A stretch of DNA of 38,048 nucleotides from Acidobacteria bacterium UBA2994 (GCA_002346545.1 DEAA01000052.1:1-38048), one strand, 5' to 3'. Positions 24,980-33,740 are shown, counted from the first letter of the stretch. Numbers and translations: made by a program. The notes: a model not told the origin generated them from the sequence alone.

Positions 24980-25612
24980 TCAAACACGGGTGGATTGTAG
25001 CACGTGCTTCCATGGCACTGAGCCCGCTCGCAGGAGCCTCGGGGCCTCTTGGCGTACATCAACGATCGTCGACGGTACGCCCTCAAGCGCCCTCTGACCC
25101 TCGAGCACGAACTGAACCGCTGGACCGAGTTCAGATCGCAGCGTTTCGGCATCAGGCGCAGGTGTTGCGCCGCTGCGATTCGCGCTGGTCGAGGTCAACG
25201 GGTGACCGGCTTCAGCCGCGAGCATACGCGCCACCATCCTCGCCGGTACGCGAACCGCCAAGCTGCCGTCGGAGGCATGAACTGCATCGGCAAGCTGCAC
25301 CGTAGGCGCGAAAACCAGCGTCAGAGGTCCAGGCCACCAGACCGCGGCGAGTTTGCGTCCCAGTGCCGAGAGAGGCCCCAGACACCGTTCGACTTGGCCC
25401 ACACTCGCGGCGATTAAAGGAAGTCCGGCTCCGACGCCACGTTCCTTAATCGCGCAGAGGCTTGCGACGGCCTCGTCCAGTCGTGGGTCAACGCCCAAGG
25501 CATAAAGTGTGTCGGTCGGATAGGCAACCAGCCCGCCGGCGGAGACCACCGCCGCCGCCCGTCTGATCTGCTCCGCCTCCGGAGGAAGGCTCAGCAGGAC
25601 CTGGCTGGTCAC
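24980..25612 (-). CDS. L-threonylcarbamoyladenylate synthase (TsaC/Sua5 family)
   Basis: The 210-residue protein spans a single YrdC-like domain. It shows AYPTDTLYALGVDP (about 30-43), the substrate-site block CAIKERGVGAGLPLIAAS, WPGPLTLVF, LAVRVPAR and the TSTSANRSGA loop. It condenses threonine, bicarbonate and ATP to threonylcarbamoyl-AMP, the donor for the t6A37 modification of ANN-reading tRNAs, including Lys. It lacks the extra C-terminal Sua5 domain, so it is the short TsaC/YwlC form. The usual KxR lysine-arginine pair reads KER here. It starts 5 bases after the large secreted protein gene. Confidence 0.93.
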   Translation of the reverse strand: MTSQVLLSLPPEAEQIRRAAAVVSAGGLVAYPTDTLYALGVDPRLDEAVASLCAIKERGVGAGLPLIAASVGQVERCLGPLSALGRKLAAVWWPGPLTLVFAPTVQLADAVHASDGSLAVRVPARMVARMLAAEAGHPLTSTSANRSGATPAPDAETLRSELGPAVQFVLEGQRALEGVPSTIVDVRQEAPRLLRAGSVPWKHVLQSTRV

Positions 25613-25617
25613 GAGGG

Positions 25618-27387
25618 CTACCGTACCCGCAGCGGGGTTAACGACCCGGCGTGGAGCGCCGGACCTCTCGCACCGTCGTAGACGAAGAGCTCGACCCTGT
25701 AGGCTCCGGCGGGTGCACCGACAAGGCTAACCGGGAGGGTGAACCGTCCGCCGCTTATCGTGGTCTGTACGGTGAGCGCGTCCGACGTCGGCTCACCGTA
25801 TCTGCCGAGCCGTAGGATCAGGAATCGATAGCTGCCTGGCAACGTATCTTGGTCGAGGCTGCCGGTTAGAGCTACCGTCGAGCCGGCGTCGAGCACGCTC
25901 GGAAACGGCCGGTCGAAGACGAGGCCGCGCCAGTCCCTTGTCCCAAAAGGAACATCAGCCGCATCTCCAACCGGCATCTGCGGCACGTCGGTTAGCGGAA
26001 GCACTGCAGTGGCAATTCTCATTGCGCCGCCTGTTGCCTCTGCGAACGACCCGAACCCGTCTAGCGAGCGTGTCCCACTGGCTGTGCCGGCCCGGCGGGC
26101 GTAGAAATTAAAGTAGTCCATCTCTCGCTGCGAGACTAGTTGGCCAGAGACCACGACAAAAGCCTGCCGCCAGCTTTCGAAGACCGGGCCGTCGCGTGTC
26201 CCCAGCGAGGCCAACAGGTCGTTCGCCCCGACGGTCTGCCAACTCCCTTTCACCGCAGTACCCACCGCCGGCGCTGAGACATTCTCGCCAAACTGCGATT
26301 GTTCAGCGAACACGCGAACGTCCGGCACGGCATCGACCTCTAGCAGTCCCATTCGGTACTGCTGCAGCGGGTGATAGCTCAACGGCCCATCGGCTCGGAC
26401 GATCTGCGGTATACCACCAAGAAACTCGACGGCGCGGGTCCCGGGCAACACGGCGCCCAGCAACGTTGCTCCGCCGTCTATCAACGGGGTGTGTCGTTCA
26501 GGGTCACGCCCCGCCAGGGTCACACCGGCTATGCGACCCAGCACCGATTCGTCACCCCATTGATGACCAAGCTGATGCAGGAGGGTTGCCTGGTGCCCGA
26601 AGAATCCGGAGGGATAGACTTGAATGGACCTTAGTAGCCCGCTGCCGAAGTCGGCCCTGCGATCGAACTGGCCCATGCCGATGCCAGTGATGTCGTTCCA
26701 GACATTCACATGGAGTCCATCTTCCTCCAAGAATGGCGACACCACTGGCACGAACGCTAGCGTTTCGTAGGCGTCCGAGAAGTGCTGGTAGAAGACGGCC
26801 GCGGCGTGCTCAACGGCAAAGGTTTCCAGGCCCTCAAGCACCCGAGTGTCGCCGAATCCTGGCACTACAAGGTTGACGACGTGGCTCGCATACTGCACCT
26901 CAGGACCCAGCCTGCGCACCGGCGATTCGGGCAAATTCGAGGGCGCGACGCGAAGCCAGACGATCGAAGGTTCGTCCTCCCGTCCCGGTACGACCAGCCG
27001 TCCCAAGGGCACTTGGGGAAAGTCATTCCCGTGCGGATAAACCATTAGGTCCGCTAGAATCTCGGACTCGTAACTGGCGCCGAACACGCTGACAAGACGT
27101 CCGTCGATGGAGCGGGTCGTCTGACGCGCCCACCGCTCGGTCGTAAACCCACCGGAGAGAGTCGGAACGTTCCGACGGAACGTCACCGCGGCGATGTCTC
27201 CCAGGACCTCGACCGAGACTTCGATATGGTCTGTCTGGCTCGCGAACAGGATCGCCGGTTCCTGCCGGTAAGAGAGCGGTGTACCAGCCGCAGGTACAGC
27301 AGACTGCGCGCGCGCCGAGGCCGAGCAGAGCCAGACACACAACGTGCACAGGCCGACGGCGATACGACCGTACGCAGCGTTACCCAC
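25618..27387 (-). CDS. large secreted protein with HQLGHQW motif, unknown function
   Basis: The 589-residue protein has a Sec signal peptide (hydrophobic stretch about 8-24, likely cleavage after ARA near 27). I do not recognise a named family. Residues about 30-165 look beta-rich. The middle holds LLHQLGHQWGDE (269-280), placed like the HELGHxW zinc site of gluzincin proteases but with Gln272 where the catalytic Glu should be, preceded by YPSGFFGHQ. Residues from about 500 look like an Ig-like C-terminal domain. It may be an inactive protease-like surface protein. The GTG start is preceded very closely by GGGAGG. It is the first of four packed genes ending at pgsA. Confidence 0.7.
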   Translation of the reverse strand: MGNAAYGRIAVGLCTLCVWLCSASARAQSAVPAAGTPLSYRQEPAILFASQTDHIEVSVEVLGDIAAVTFRRNVPTLSGGFTTERWARQTTRSIDGRLVSVFGASYESEILADLMVYPHGNDFPQVPLGRLVVPGREDEPSIVWLRVAPSNLPESPVRRLGPEVQYASHVVNLVVPGFGDTRVLEGLETFAVEHAAAVFYQHFSDAYETLAFVPVVSPFLEEDGLHVNVWNDITGIGMGQFDRRADFGSGLLRSIQVYPSGFFGHQATLLHQLGHQWGDESVLGRIAGVTLAGRDPERHTPLIDGGATLLGAVLPGTRAVEFLGGIPQIVRADGPLSYHPLQQYRMGLLEVDAVPDVRVFAEQSQFGENVSAPAVGTAVKGSWQTVGANDLLASLGTRDGPVFESWRQAFVVVSGQLVSQREMDYFNFYARRAGTASGTRSLDGFGSFAEATGGAMRIATAVLPLTDVPQMPVGDAADVPFGTRDWRGLVFDRPFPSVLDAGSTVALTGSLDQDTLPGSYRFLILRLGRYGEPTSDALTVQTTISGGRFTLPVSLVGAPAGAYRVELFVYDGARGPALHAGSLTPLRVR

Positions 27388-27534
27388 AGTCCTCCCTACT
27401 GGCTCGGCAGCCTACAAGGCCCCACCGTCAATTTTATCGGTCATTCGGCCCCGACGGACAGCGGAGAGAGCTTGCTGTGGGTTGTACGCCCTCATACAGG
27501 ACACCCTTGTTTCATCCGAGGCACGCCAGGAGCG

Positions 27535-28551
27535 CTAGAACTGAACCTTGACGTTGTCGCGCCCCTCGAGATGGATAGTGTCAATAAACTGAACCCTCTG
27601 TGGCTCCGACTGCATAACCAGTGAACTGGTGCGCACGCCATCGCCAAAGAACCGCGCTCCCTTCATCAGAGTGCCATCGGTGACCCCCGTTGCAGCAAAG
27701 AGGATCCTGCGCCCGCAGGCGAGGTCTGCGGAGCGGTAGATCCGCGACATATCTTCGATGCCCATCTCCCGGCAACGCTCCTCTTTCTCAGGCGTATCCA
27801 CCACCAGCCGCGCCTGGATCTCTCCATTGAGACACCGCATCGCAGCCGCCACGAGCACGCCCTCCGGTGCTCCACCAGTACCCATGACCGCGTGCACCCC
27901 GCTACCCCGCACCGCCGCGGAGATCCCGGCTGACAGGTCCCCATCACCGATCAGCCGGATGCGAGCGCCCGCCTCGCGAATATCAGCAATGAGCTTCTCG
28001 TGCCGCGGACGGTCGAGGACAATTACCGCCAGGTCCTCCACCTTCCGCCCCAGACACCTCGCAATGCCAGCGAGGTTCTTCGACACCGGCGCATCAAGCG
28101 ATACCGCGTGCTTCGAACTCGGGCCAACAACGAGTTTCTCCATGTAGATATCGGGTGCGTGCAGGAGACCGCCGCGCTCGGCTGCCGCCAACACCGCGAT
28201 CGCGTTCGCGTCGCCCGTGGCACATAAGTTGGTTCCCTCGAGCGGATCGACCGCGATATCCACCTCGACGAACGGACCGCCTCGGGTGGACGACTTCGCG
28301 TGTGCGATTCCGACCGGTTCGCCGATGTAGAGCATCGGCGCCTCGTCCCGCTCTCCCTCGCCGATGACCACGCGGCCATCGATCGGCACACGGTCGAGCG
28401 TGGCCCGCATCGACTCAACCGCGACCTGATCTGAATGATGCCGATCCCCTTGCCCCATTGTGTGGGCACACGCGATGGCGGCTTGCTCGACGACCTCGAG
28501 GAATGCCGAGGCTAGATCGAATCCGATTGTGGCTTCTGCTCTGTCGCTCAT
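27535..28551 (-). CDS. glpX: fructose-1,6-bisphosphatase class II
   Basis: The 338-residue protein matches GlpX along its length. The N-terminal part has [19 protein letters not shown] and [17 protein letters not shown], which contributes metal ligands. The central block [20 protein letters not shown] is the class II phosphatase signature. [24 protein letters not shown] and [18 protein letters not shown] then follow. It hydrolyses fructose-1,6-bisphosphate to fructose-6-phosphate in gluconeogenesis. In autotrophs such enzymes may also act on sedoheptulose bisphosphate. It lies 76 bases after the DUF62 gene, and 147 bases separate it from the next gene downstream. Confidence 0.96.
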   Translation of the reverse strand: MSDRAEATIGFDLASAFLEVVEQAAIACAHTMGQGDRHHSDQVAVESMRATLDRVPIDGRVVIGEGERDEAPMLYIGEPVGIAHAKSSTRGGPFVEVDIAVDPLEGTNLCATGDANAIAVLAAAERGGLLHAPDIYMEKLVVGPSSKHAVSLDAPVSKNLAGIARCLGRKVEDLAVIVLDRPRHEKLIADIREAGARIRLIGDGDLSAGISAAVRGSGVHAVMGTGGAPEGVLVAAAMRCLNGEIQARLVVDTPEKEERCREMGIEDMSRIYRSADLACGRRILFAATGVTDGTLMKGARFFGDGVRTSSLVMQSEPQRVQFIDTIHLEGRDNVKVQF

Positions 28552-28627
28552 ACTGTTCGGTTCGTGGATTTAGAGTGGGGGCTCAAAGACGCCTGACGTC
28601 TTGGCGGAGATCGGTGTGGTCTGCCGG

Positions 28628-29419
28628 CTAAGCGCGGAGCACGCGGACCTCGGCTCCGAGAGTGATGCCGAGTCGCTCTCCCGCGCTGGCGGAATTGGCG
28701 GCGAACTCGAGGTGGTCCGTGCTCCCGAACAGAGCGCTCACCTCACCGTCGGCAATGTCGGTATACGTCTCGACGAGGCGTCCTACGGAGTGCCCGCCCA
28801 CGTCAATTTCGATAGCGCCACCCGCCGCGATCCGGTCGAAGGCTCGCCGGTCGATGTTGGTCACGAGATTGCCGAAACGGTCCACCCGTAACACCGCACC
28901 TTGAATGCTAGCGTCACCGACCGTCGGTGCCGGAATGTCGAGCAACGTGTATTCAGATACCGGCCGCCCGAGCGCCGACAGCTGAATACCTTTCGCCAGC
29001 CATGCGGCGGCAGGGGCGAACCGGTCACGTCCTTCGAACGTCTGGCTCACCGTGGGCCGGGCATAGCGGCGCTCGGTCAACTCAACGACCCGCTTCGGTG
29101 GCATGCGCTGAAACACGACCGTCAGCACGCCGTTGTCCGGGGCCACGAATCGGTAGTCGCCAGCCTCGGCCGCCACGCCCCGCCTAGCCGACCCGACGCC
29201 TGGGTCGACGACCACCAAAAATACCGATCCAGGCGGAAAGTACGGGCATGCCGCGGCGAGTTCAAGCGCGGCGAACTGCAGGTCGTGCGGCGGTATGTCG
29301 TGGCTGATGTCGACCAGAGTGACGTCAGGACAGATGCCAAGCACGACACCTTTCATCGTTCCGGCATAGTGGTCCCGGGTGCCGAAGTCACTGAGAAGGG
29401 CAACGGTGGGACGAGCCAT
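28628..29419 (-). CDS. SAM hydrolase/SAM-dependent chlorinase-fluorinase family protein (DUF62)
   Basis: The 263-residue protein has the two-domain DUF62 layout. LLSDFGTRDHYAGTMKGV (about 9-26), ISHDIPPHDLQFAA (38-51) and VVDPGVGSARRG (70-81) are followed by APDNGVLT. The C-terminal beta-barrel begins near GAVLRVDRFGNLVTNI. Known members hydrolyse S-adenosylmethionine to adenosine and methionine with an Asp-Arg-His triad. Asp72 and Arg79 are present, but the His expected in a TFHGRD-like segment is Glu129 here (TFEGRD). True halogenases need other residues and are much rarer, so hydrolase activity is more likely, if any. It starts 20 bases after the bactofilin gene. Confidence 0.9.
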   Translation of the reverse strand: MARPTVALLSDFGTRDHYAGTMKGVVLGICPDVTLVDISHDIPPHDLQFAALELAAACPYFPPGSVFLVVVDPGVGSARRGVAAEAGDYRFVAPDNGVLTVVFQRMPPKRVVELTERRYARPTVSQTFEGRDRFAPAAAWLAKGIQLSALGRPVSEYTLLDIPAPTVGDASIQGAVLRVDRFGNLVTNIDRRAFDRIAAGGAIEIDVGGHSVGRLVETYTDIADGEVSALFGSTDHLEFAANSASAGERLGITLGAEVRVLRA

Positions 29420-29439
29420 GTTCTGAGTTGCGTCGACCG

Positions 29440-30000
29440 TTACTGGGCGACGGCAGCGCCCGAGCCCGCTTTCTTTACCCCGCCGTCGGTCGGGGTGCCT
29501 TTCGGATGCATAGGCTTTCCGCTCTTTCCTGCTGCGACTTCGGAACTCGCGCCGGCTTGAGGCGGCGCCACTGTATTCTCACTTGTGGCGGCCTGCTGGC
29601 TCATGTCAATCCCACCCCGGAAGTTCGCTCCCTCCGCGATCGCCACCTTCGGGGCTGCGATGTCTCCCTCGACCGAGCCGTTGTCGCGAATGGCCACCTT
29701 GTCGGTCGCGGCGATGTTGCCAATGACCTCGCCGAGCACGACCACCGACTTGCCGGAGATCTCTGCCCGAATCCGGCCGTGGGAACCTATGGTCAGGACA
29801 TGCTGGTTGAGCTCGATTCTGCCTTCGACCTCGCCTTCGATAGTCAGGTCTTCATTCCCGCTCAGCTCCCCCTTGATCACCACGGACTTACCGATGTTGA
29901 CGATGTTGCGGCCTGTAACCCGCCCAGCAGTTTCCCCGCCTGGGGCTACGGCCTGCGCAGGCGCCGCCACCGGCTTGGACGCCTCGTCCCGCTTCCACAT
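29440..30000 (-). CDS. bactofilin (polymer-forming cytoskeletal protein)
   Basis: The protein is 186 residues from the ATG at 30000, with GGAG 8 bases upstream. An Ala/Pro-rich N-terminal tail (about 1-30) precedes a bactofilin right-handed beta-helix: INIGKSVVIKGELSGNEDL-type rungs, TIEGEVEGRIEL, IGSHGRIRAEISGKSVVV, LGEVIGNIAATDKVAI and GSVEGDIAAPKVAI. The C-terminal 45 residues are a low-complexity Ala/Gly/Pro/Lys tail. Bactofilins self-assemble into filaments without nucleotide and position wall-synthesis or polysaccharide enzymes. A longer frame upstream to 30234 overlaps the divergent gene and the promoter, so I exclude it. Confidence 0.93.
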   Translation of the reverse strand: MWKRDEASKPVAAPAQAVAPGGETAGRVTGRNIVNIGKSVVIKGELSGNEDLTIEGEVEGRIELNQHVLTIGSHGRIRAEISGKSVVVLGEVIGNIAATDKVAIRDNGSVEGDIAAPKVAIAEGANFRGGIDMSQQAATSENTVAPPQAGASSEVAAGKSGKPMHPKGTPTDGGVKKAGSGAAVAQ

Positions 30001-30060
30001 GATTGTTCTCCGCGCCCAGCGGGCGGGTAGGCCACGTGGCGAGCCGCCACGATCGCGGCC

Positions 30061-30090
30061 AGTATACGAAAGCGTCCCGATCGGTGTCCA
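30061..30090 (-). promoter_or_regulatory. sigma70-type promoter of the bactofilin gene
   Basis: On the minus strand TGGACA (30085-30090, five of six matches to the -35 consensus) is followed by 18 bases and TATACT (30061-30066, five of six matches to the -10 consensus). The start point would be near 30054, about 54 bases upstream of the ATG. It lies in the divergent gap with the cysteine desulfurase gene. Confidence 0.55.
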
Positions 30091-30111
30091 CTGAGACAGG
30101 CGTTGCGCTGG

Positions 30112-30117
30112 TACAAT
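30112..30117 (+). promoter_or_regulatory. candidate -10 box giving a leaderless cysteine desulfurase mRNA
   Basis: TACAAT ends 6 bases before the GTG at 30124, so transcription would begin at or next to the start codon. No Shine-Dalgarno sequence precedes that GTG and no -35 is obvious. The conserved protein begins right at the GTG, which supports the start. Confidence 0.4.
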
Positions 30118-30123
30118 CGCCGG

Positions 30124-31296
30124 GTGGGGACAATCTACCTCGATCACAACGCCACCACACCCGTCGCGTCCGATGTGTCGGACGCGGTCGATACGGCGCA
30201 ACGGCAGCTGTTCGGAAATCCGTCGAGCATTCACGGCGTAGGTCAGGCAGCCAAGACGGAGTTGGATGACGCCCGGGCTGCCGTCGCCAATCTAATCGGT
30301 GCCGAACCGACGCAGATCGTCTTCACGACCGGCGGATCGGAAGCCGACAACCTCGCGCTGCGTGGGGTCGTCGGCTCCCAGTCCTCCCGTCGGCACCTGG
30401 TGGCGACTGCCATAGAGCACGAGGCGGTCCTCAACACCCTGAAGGCACTCGAACGTACCGGGTGGCAGATTACCCTAGTCCACGTCGACCATACCGGCGT
30501 GGTGGACCCTGCTGCCATCGAAGAAGCGCTCACGGACAAAACCGCACTAGTCTCGGTAATGCACGCCAATAACGAAATTGGGACGATTCAGCCAGTCGCA
30601 GAGCTCGCTCCCCTAGTGCATGCGAGAGGGGCACTGCTGCACACCGACGCCGTACAGTCAGCGGGCAAACTTCCTATTGATGTTCACGCGCTAGGAGTCG
30701 ACCTTCTCTCGCTTTCCGGCCACAAGTTCAACGGTCCTAAGGGCGTTGGAGCGCTCTGGGTGCGCCGGGGAATCACGCTCCGCAGCCAGCTCACTGGCGG
30801 CAAACAAGAGCGAGGTCGGAGGGCAGGAACGGAGAACGTACCAGGGCTCGTCGGATTGGGTGTCGCGGCCCGACTTGCACTCCGGAAGCAGACGAGCGAC
30901 GCCGCCCGCCTAACAGCGTTGCGTAACCGGCTCGAAGGCGGCATCCTGACCTCCGTCAGCGGGACCCGAGTCAATGGCGACCCCGCCCGCCGGGTAGCGA
31001 ACACCTCTAACATCAGCTTCGACGGCGTCGAAGCCGAGTCGCTACTTATCGCGCTTGACCTGGAGGGCGTCGCCGTATCGACCGGGTCAGCCTGTTCGTC
31101 CGGCACCTTGTCGCCTTCCCACGTGCTCCGGGCAATGGGGTTCTCGCCGCATCGCACGCAAAACTCCATCCGTTTCAGCCTGGGCCTCGGAAACTCCGCA
31201 GAGGAGATCGACCGGGTGCTGGAGTTGCTCCCCGGCATCGTCTCTCGACTCCGGGCGGTGGCCGGCGTCCGGACCCCGACCAGGGCGGGAGGATAG
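30124..31296 (+). CDS. cysteine desulfurase (NifS/IscS family)
   Basis: From the GTG at 30124 the protein has 390 residues and begins (M)GTIYLDHNATTPV, the normal family N-terminus. An in-frame TTG at 30103 would add seven residues of promoter sequence. Key marks are TGGSEADNLALRG, HANNEIGTIQP, the PLP lysine in SLSGHKFNGPKG (Lys201), and the catalytic loop STGSACSSG with Cys324. It removes sulfur from cysteine as an enzyme-bound persulfide. The next gene, mnmA, starts 3 bases after the stop, so this desulfurase probably feeds tRNA thiolation. No iscU, sufBCD or other Fe-S scaffold gene is nearby. Confidence 0.95.
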   Translation: MGTIYLDHNATTPVASDVSDAVDTAQRQLFGNPSSIHGVGQAAKTELDDARAAVANLIGAEPTQIVFTTGGSEADNLALRGVVGSQSSRRHLVATAIEHEAVLNTLKALERTGWQITLVHVDHTGVVDPAAIEEALTDKTALVSVMHANNEIGTIQPVAELAPLVHARGALLHTDAVQSAGKLPIDVHALGVDLLSLSGHKFNGPKGVGALWVRRGITLRSQLTGGKQERGRRAGTENVPGLVGLGVAARLALRKQTSDAARLTALRNRLEGGILTSVSGTRVNGDPARRVANTSNISFDGVEAESLLIALDLEGVAVSTGSACSSGTLSPSHVLRAMGFSPHRTQNSIRFSLGLGNSAEEIDRVLELLPGIVSRLRAVAGVRTPTRAGG

Positions 31297-31299
31297 GCC

Positions 31300-32361
31300 A
31301 TGCGGGTGGTGGTCGCGATGTCTGGCGGTGTCGACTCGTCGGTCGCCGCAGCCAGGCTGGTCGCGGATGGATACGAGGTCATCGGTTTGTCGATGCAGCT
31401 CTACGACCAGAGCGCGTCAAAACAGCACTTTGGCGGCTGCTGCTCACTCGACGATCTCCAGGATGCCCGCAGAGTCGCTGCGGCGCTTGGCATCCCTCAC
31501 TACGTCATGAATTTCGAGCAAGCCTTCGCTGATACTGTGGTCTCGACCTTCGTTCGCGAGTACACCATTGGCCGTACGCCGATTCCGTGCGTGCAATGCA
31601 ACGGAGAGCTAAAGTTCTCCCACCTGCTCGAGCGTGCCGAAGCGTTGGGCGCCGACCGCGTGGCCACCGGACACTATGCCCGTCTCGCCCCAGCCACCGA
31701 TGAGGCCGGGGTGCGCCTACAGCGGGGCCTGGACGAATCGAAGGACCAGAGCTACTTCCTCTTCACCCTGACTCAGTCGCAGCTCACGAGAGCACTCTTT
31801 CCGGTTGGCGAGATGCGCAAGTCCGAGGTGCGACAGACCGCACGCGATCTCGGGCTCGCGGTAGCGGACAAGCCCGACAGCCAGGAACTCTGCTTTGTGC
31901 CGAACGGCAACCCGTCCGGGCTCGTGGAGACGCTGGCGAACCAGGCCCCAGAGGCTGGACCTATTCGCGATCTCCACGGCCGCGAGATTGGACGCCATGC
32001 CGGCATCCATCACTTTACGGTCGGCCAGCGAAAGGGACTCGGCGTGTCAGGCCCCGTCCCGCTTTATGTAGTCCGGATCGACGCGCAGGACAACGGGATC
32101 ACGGTCGGTCCGCGCTCGGCACTCGAACGCCGGGACCTCACCGCCTCGCAGGTAAACTGGATTGCCGGCCCCGCCCCTCCGACCCGTCGCGTGACCGCGC
32201 GCATCCGCCACCGCCATCCGGACGCCCCCGCCGTCGTCGAGCGCCTCGACGACGCGCGGGCGACGGTGCGCTTCGACGACCCGCAAACCGCGGTGGCGCC
32301 AGGCCAGGCCGTGGTCTTCTACGAAGGGCAGACCGTTTTGGGCGGCGGCTGGATAGACTGA
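31300..32361 (+). CDS. mnmA: tRNA-specific 2-thiouridylase MnmA
   Basis: The 353-residue protein has the PP-loop SGGVDSS (8-14) and a CSLDD segment (about 48-52). It then shows [14 protein letters not shown] with Cys97 and Cys100, [17 protein letters not shown] and the second catalytic-type Cys in [10 protein letters not shown], then [14 protein letters not shown]. The C-terminal beta-barrel ends in [15 protein letters not shown]. It thiolates U34 of tRNAs for Lys, Glu and Gln using sulfur from the desulfurase encoded 3 bases upstream. Compared with E. coli (PDVLCN), it has CxxC at this site, giving three Cys that could hold a cluster. It is convergent with trxB. Confidence 0.96.
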   Translation: MRVVVAMSGGVDSSVAAARLVADGYEVIGLSMQLYDQSASKQHFGGCCSLDDLQDARRVAAALGIPHYVMNFEQAFADTVVSTFVREYTIGRTPIPCVQCNGELKFSHLLERAEALGADRVATGHYARLAPATDEAGVRLQRGLDESKDQSYFLFTLTQSQLTRALFPVGEMRKSEVRQTARDLGLAVADKPDSQELCFVPNGNPSGLVETLANQAPEAGPIRDLHGREIGRHAGIHHFTVGQRKGLGVSGPVPLYVVRIDAQDNGITVGPRSALERRDLTASQVNWIAGPAPPTRRVTARIRHRHPDAPAVVERLDDARATVRFDDPQTAVAPGQAVVFYEGQTVLGGGWID

Positions 32362-32385
32362 GTCGTTCCATTAGAGATCGACCAG

Positions 32386-33306
32386 CTACTCCTGTGACTC
32401 CAGGTAGCGCTCGGCGTCAATCGCCGCCATGCAACCGGTACCCGCGGCGGTTATGGCCTGTCGGTAGACATGGTCCTGCACGTCGCCGCAAGCGAAAACT
32501 CCTGGCACGCTCGTTCTCGTGCCCGTGCCGGCCACGATATAGCCGTTCTCGTCAAGGTCCAGCAGTCCGGCAAAGAGCGACGTGTTCGGGGTATGGCCAA
32601 TCGCGATAAACACTCCCTCGACCGCCAGCTCCTTAATCGCGCCCGTCATGCTATTCCGTAGCACGGCGCTCGTCACGACACCCTTCTCGACGTCTCTAAC
32701 CTCGGCCAGTTCGCTATTCCATTCAAAAGAGAGCTTCGGATTCGCGAACGCCTTATCCTGCATGATTTTCGATGCTCGCAGTTCCTCACGCCGGTGCACC
32801 ACCGTCACGTGCGACGCAAACTTCGTAAGAAATGTCGCTTCTTCGAGGGCGGAATCTCCACCTCCGACAACAATGATCGGTTTCTCACGGAAGAAGTACC
32901 CATCGCAGGTTGCGCACGTAGACACTCCGTGCCCCATTAGCGTACGCTCGGAGGGAAGCCCTAGAAGTCGCGCCGACGCTCCGGTCGAGATGATCAGCGC
33001 CTTCGTCTCGATGACCTCGTCTCCGAGCCGGACCCTGAACGGCGGCTCTCCGAGTTCGACACCAGTCACATCGCCGGCCATGATCTCCGTACCGAACCGC
33101 TCGGCCTGAGCGCGCATCTCCGCCATCAACTCCGGGCCCATGATGCCGTCCCGAAAGCCAGGGAAGTTCTCGACAGCCGTCGTCAACATAAGCTGACCAC
33201 CGGACTCTAACCCTTCAATCACCAGCGGCGCCAGGTTGGCACGTGCGCTGTAGAGAGCTGCCGTGAGCCCAGCCGGTCCGGACCCGATAATGACCACGTT
33301 ACGCAT
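32386..33306 (-). CDS. trxB: thioredoxin-disulfide reductase
   Basis: The 306-residue flavoprotein has the FAD-binding GSGPAGLTAALYSARA (8-23), the redox motif STCATCDGYFF with Cys131 and Cys134, the NADPH-binding VGGGDSALEEATFL, and the C-terminal FAD motif VFACGDVQD. It reduces thioredoxin with NADPH. The length and order are standard for low-molecular-weight bacterial enzymes. An AAGGAG lies 9 bases before the ATG at 33306. It stands alone, between the convergent mnmA and the upstream glgA remnant. Confidence 0.96.
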   Translation of the reverse strand: MRNVVIIGSGPAGLTAALYSARANLAPLVIEGLESGGQLMLTTAVENFPGFRDGIMGPELMAEMRAQAERFGTEIMAGDVTGVELGEPPFRVRLGDEVIETKALIISTGASARLLGLPSERTLMGHGVSTCATCDGYFFREKPIIVVGGGDSALEEATFLTKFASHVTVVHRREELRASKIMQDKAFANPKLSFEWNSELAEVRDVEKGVVTSAVLRNSMTGAIKELAVEGVFIAIGHTPNTSLFAGLLDLDENGYIVAGTGTRTSVPGVFACGDVQDHVYRQAITAAGTGCMAAIDAERYLESQE

Positions 33307-33386
33307 CTGTCTACACTCCTTGCGGGGCGCTACCCCACCCAGTCGGCTGCCTGCCAGCCCTCAACAACGCCGCTGTATCCTTGAAC

Positions 33387-33701
33387 CTAGGTAGCGGCCG
33401 AAACATCCCTAAAGAAATCCTGGCGCATACCGGCCCGCTGGAGCATGCGCCACCGGTCTGGCTGGCGATAGACCTCTGGCACCGCATCTTTCGCGTCCAC
33501 CATTCCGTCCACACCATCCGGAACGAACACGAACTCAGCCACCGCGTCCGCTAGGCCGCCGGCGGCCCGGACGACCGGTGCCGCCCCGGAACGCACACCG
33601 TACATCCCTTTCAGGCCGCAGGGTTTGTAGCCCGAGAGCCTCAGGAAGCCATCCATACTCCCTTCGACCAGATGGGCCAGCCCCTCGTCCAACCCGCTCA
33701 T
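33387..33701 (-). pseudogene. glycogen synthase (GlgA) C-terminal remnant
   Basis: The open frame has 104 codons and aligns by eye to the C-terminal third of bacterial glycogen/starch synthase. LAHLVEG corresponds to the 'LAHRIEAGAD' helix, and GYKPCGLKGMYGVRSG to the conserved 'RFEPCGLNQMYGLRYG'. APVVRAAGGLADAV matches 'VPVVRxTGGLADTV', and MRQDFFRDVSAA matches 'MxxDFSWDxSAxxY'. The Glu of the E-x7-E motif is Lys here, a block between the GGLADAV strand and the last helices is shortened, and the N-terminal two thirds are gone. It lies just past the terminator of the D,D-carboxypeptidase gene. I read it as a decayed gene. Translation of a small protein from ATG 33701 is conceivable but could not synthesise glucan. 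Confidence 0.75.
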
Positions 33702-33712
33702 ACAGACAGCGA

Positions 33713-33740
33713 TAAGGAAAAGGGCATGGCGAAGCCATGC
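33713..33740 (-). terminator. intrinsic terminator of the D,D-carboxypeptidase gene
   Basis: On the minus strand GCATGGC-TTC-GCCATGC forms a perfect 7-bp hairpin (33740-33724), followed by CCCTTTTCCTT. It begins about 10 bases after the stop codon at 33751. The T-tract is interrupted, but the tight GC stem and position fit an intrinsic terminator. Confidence 0.55.
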
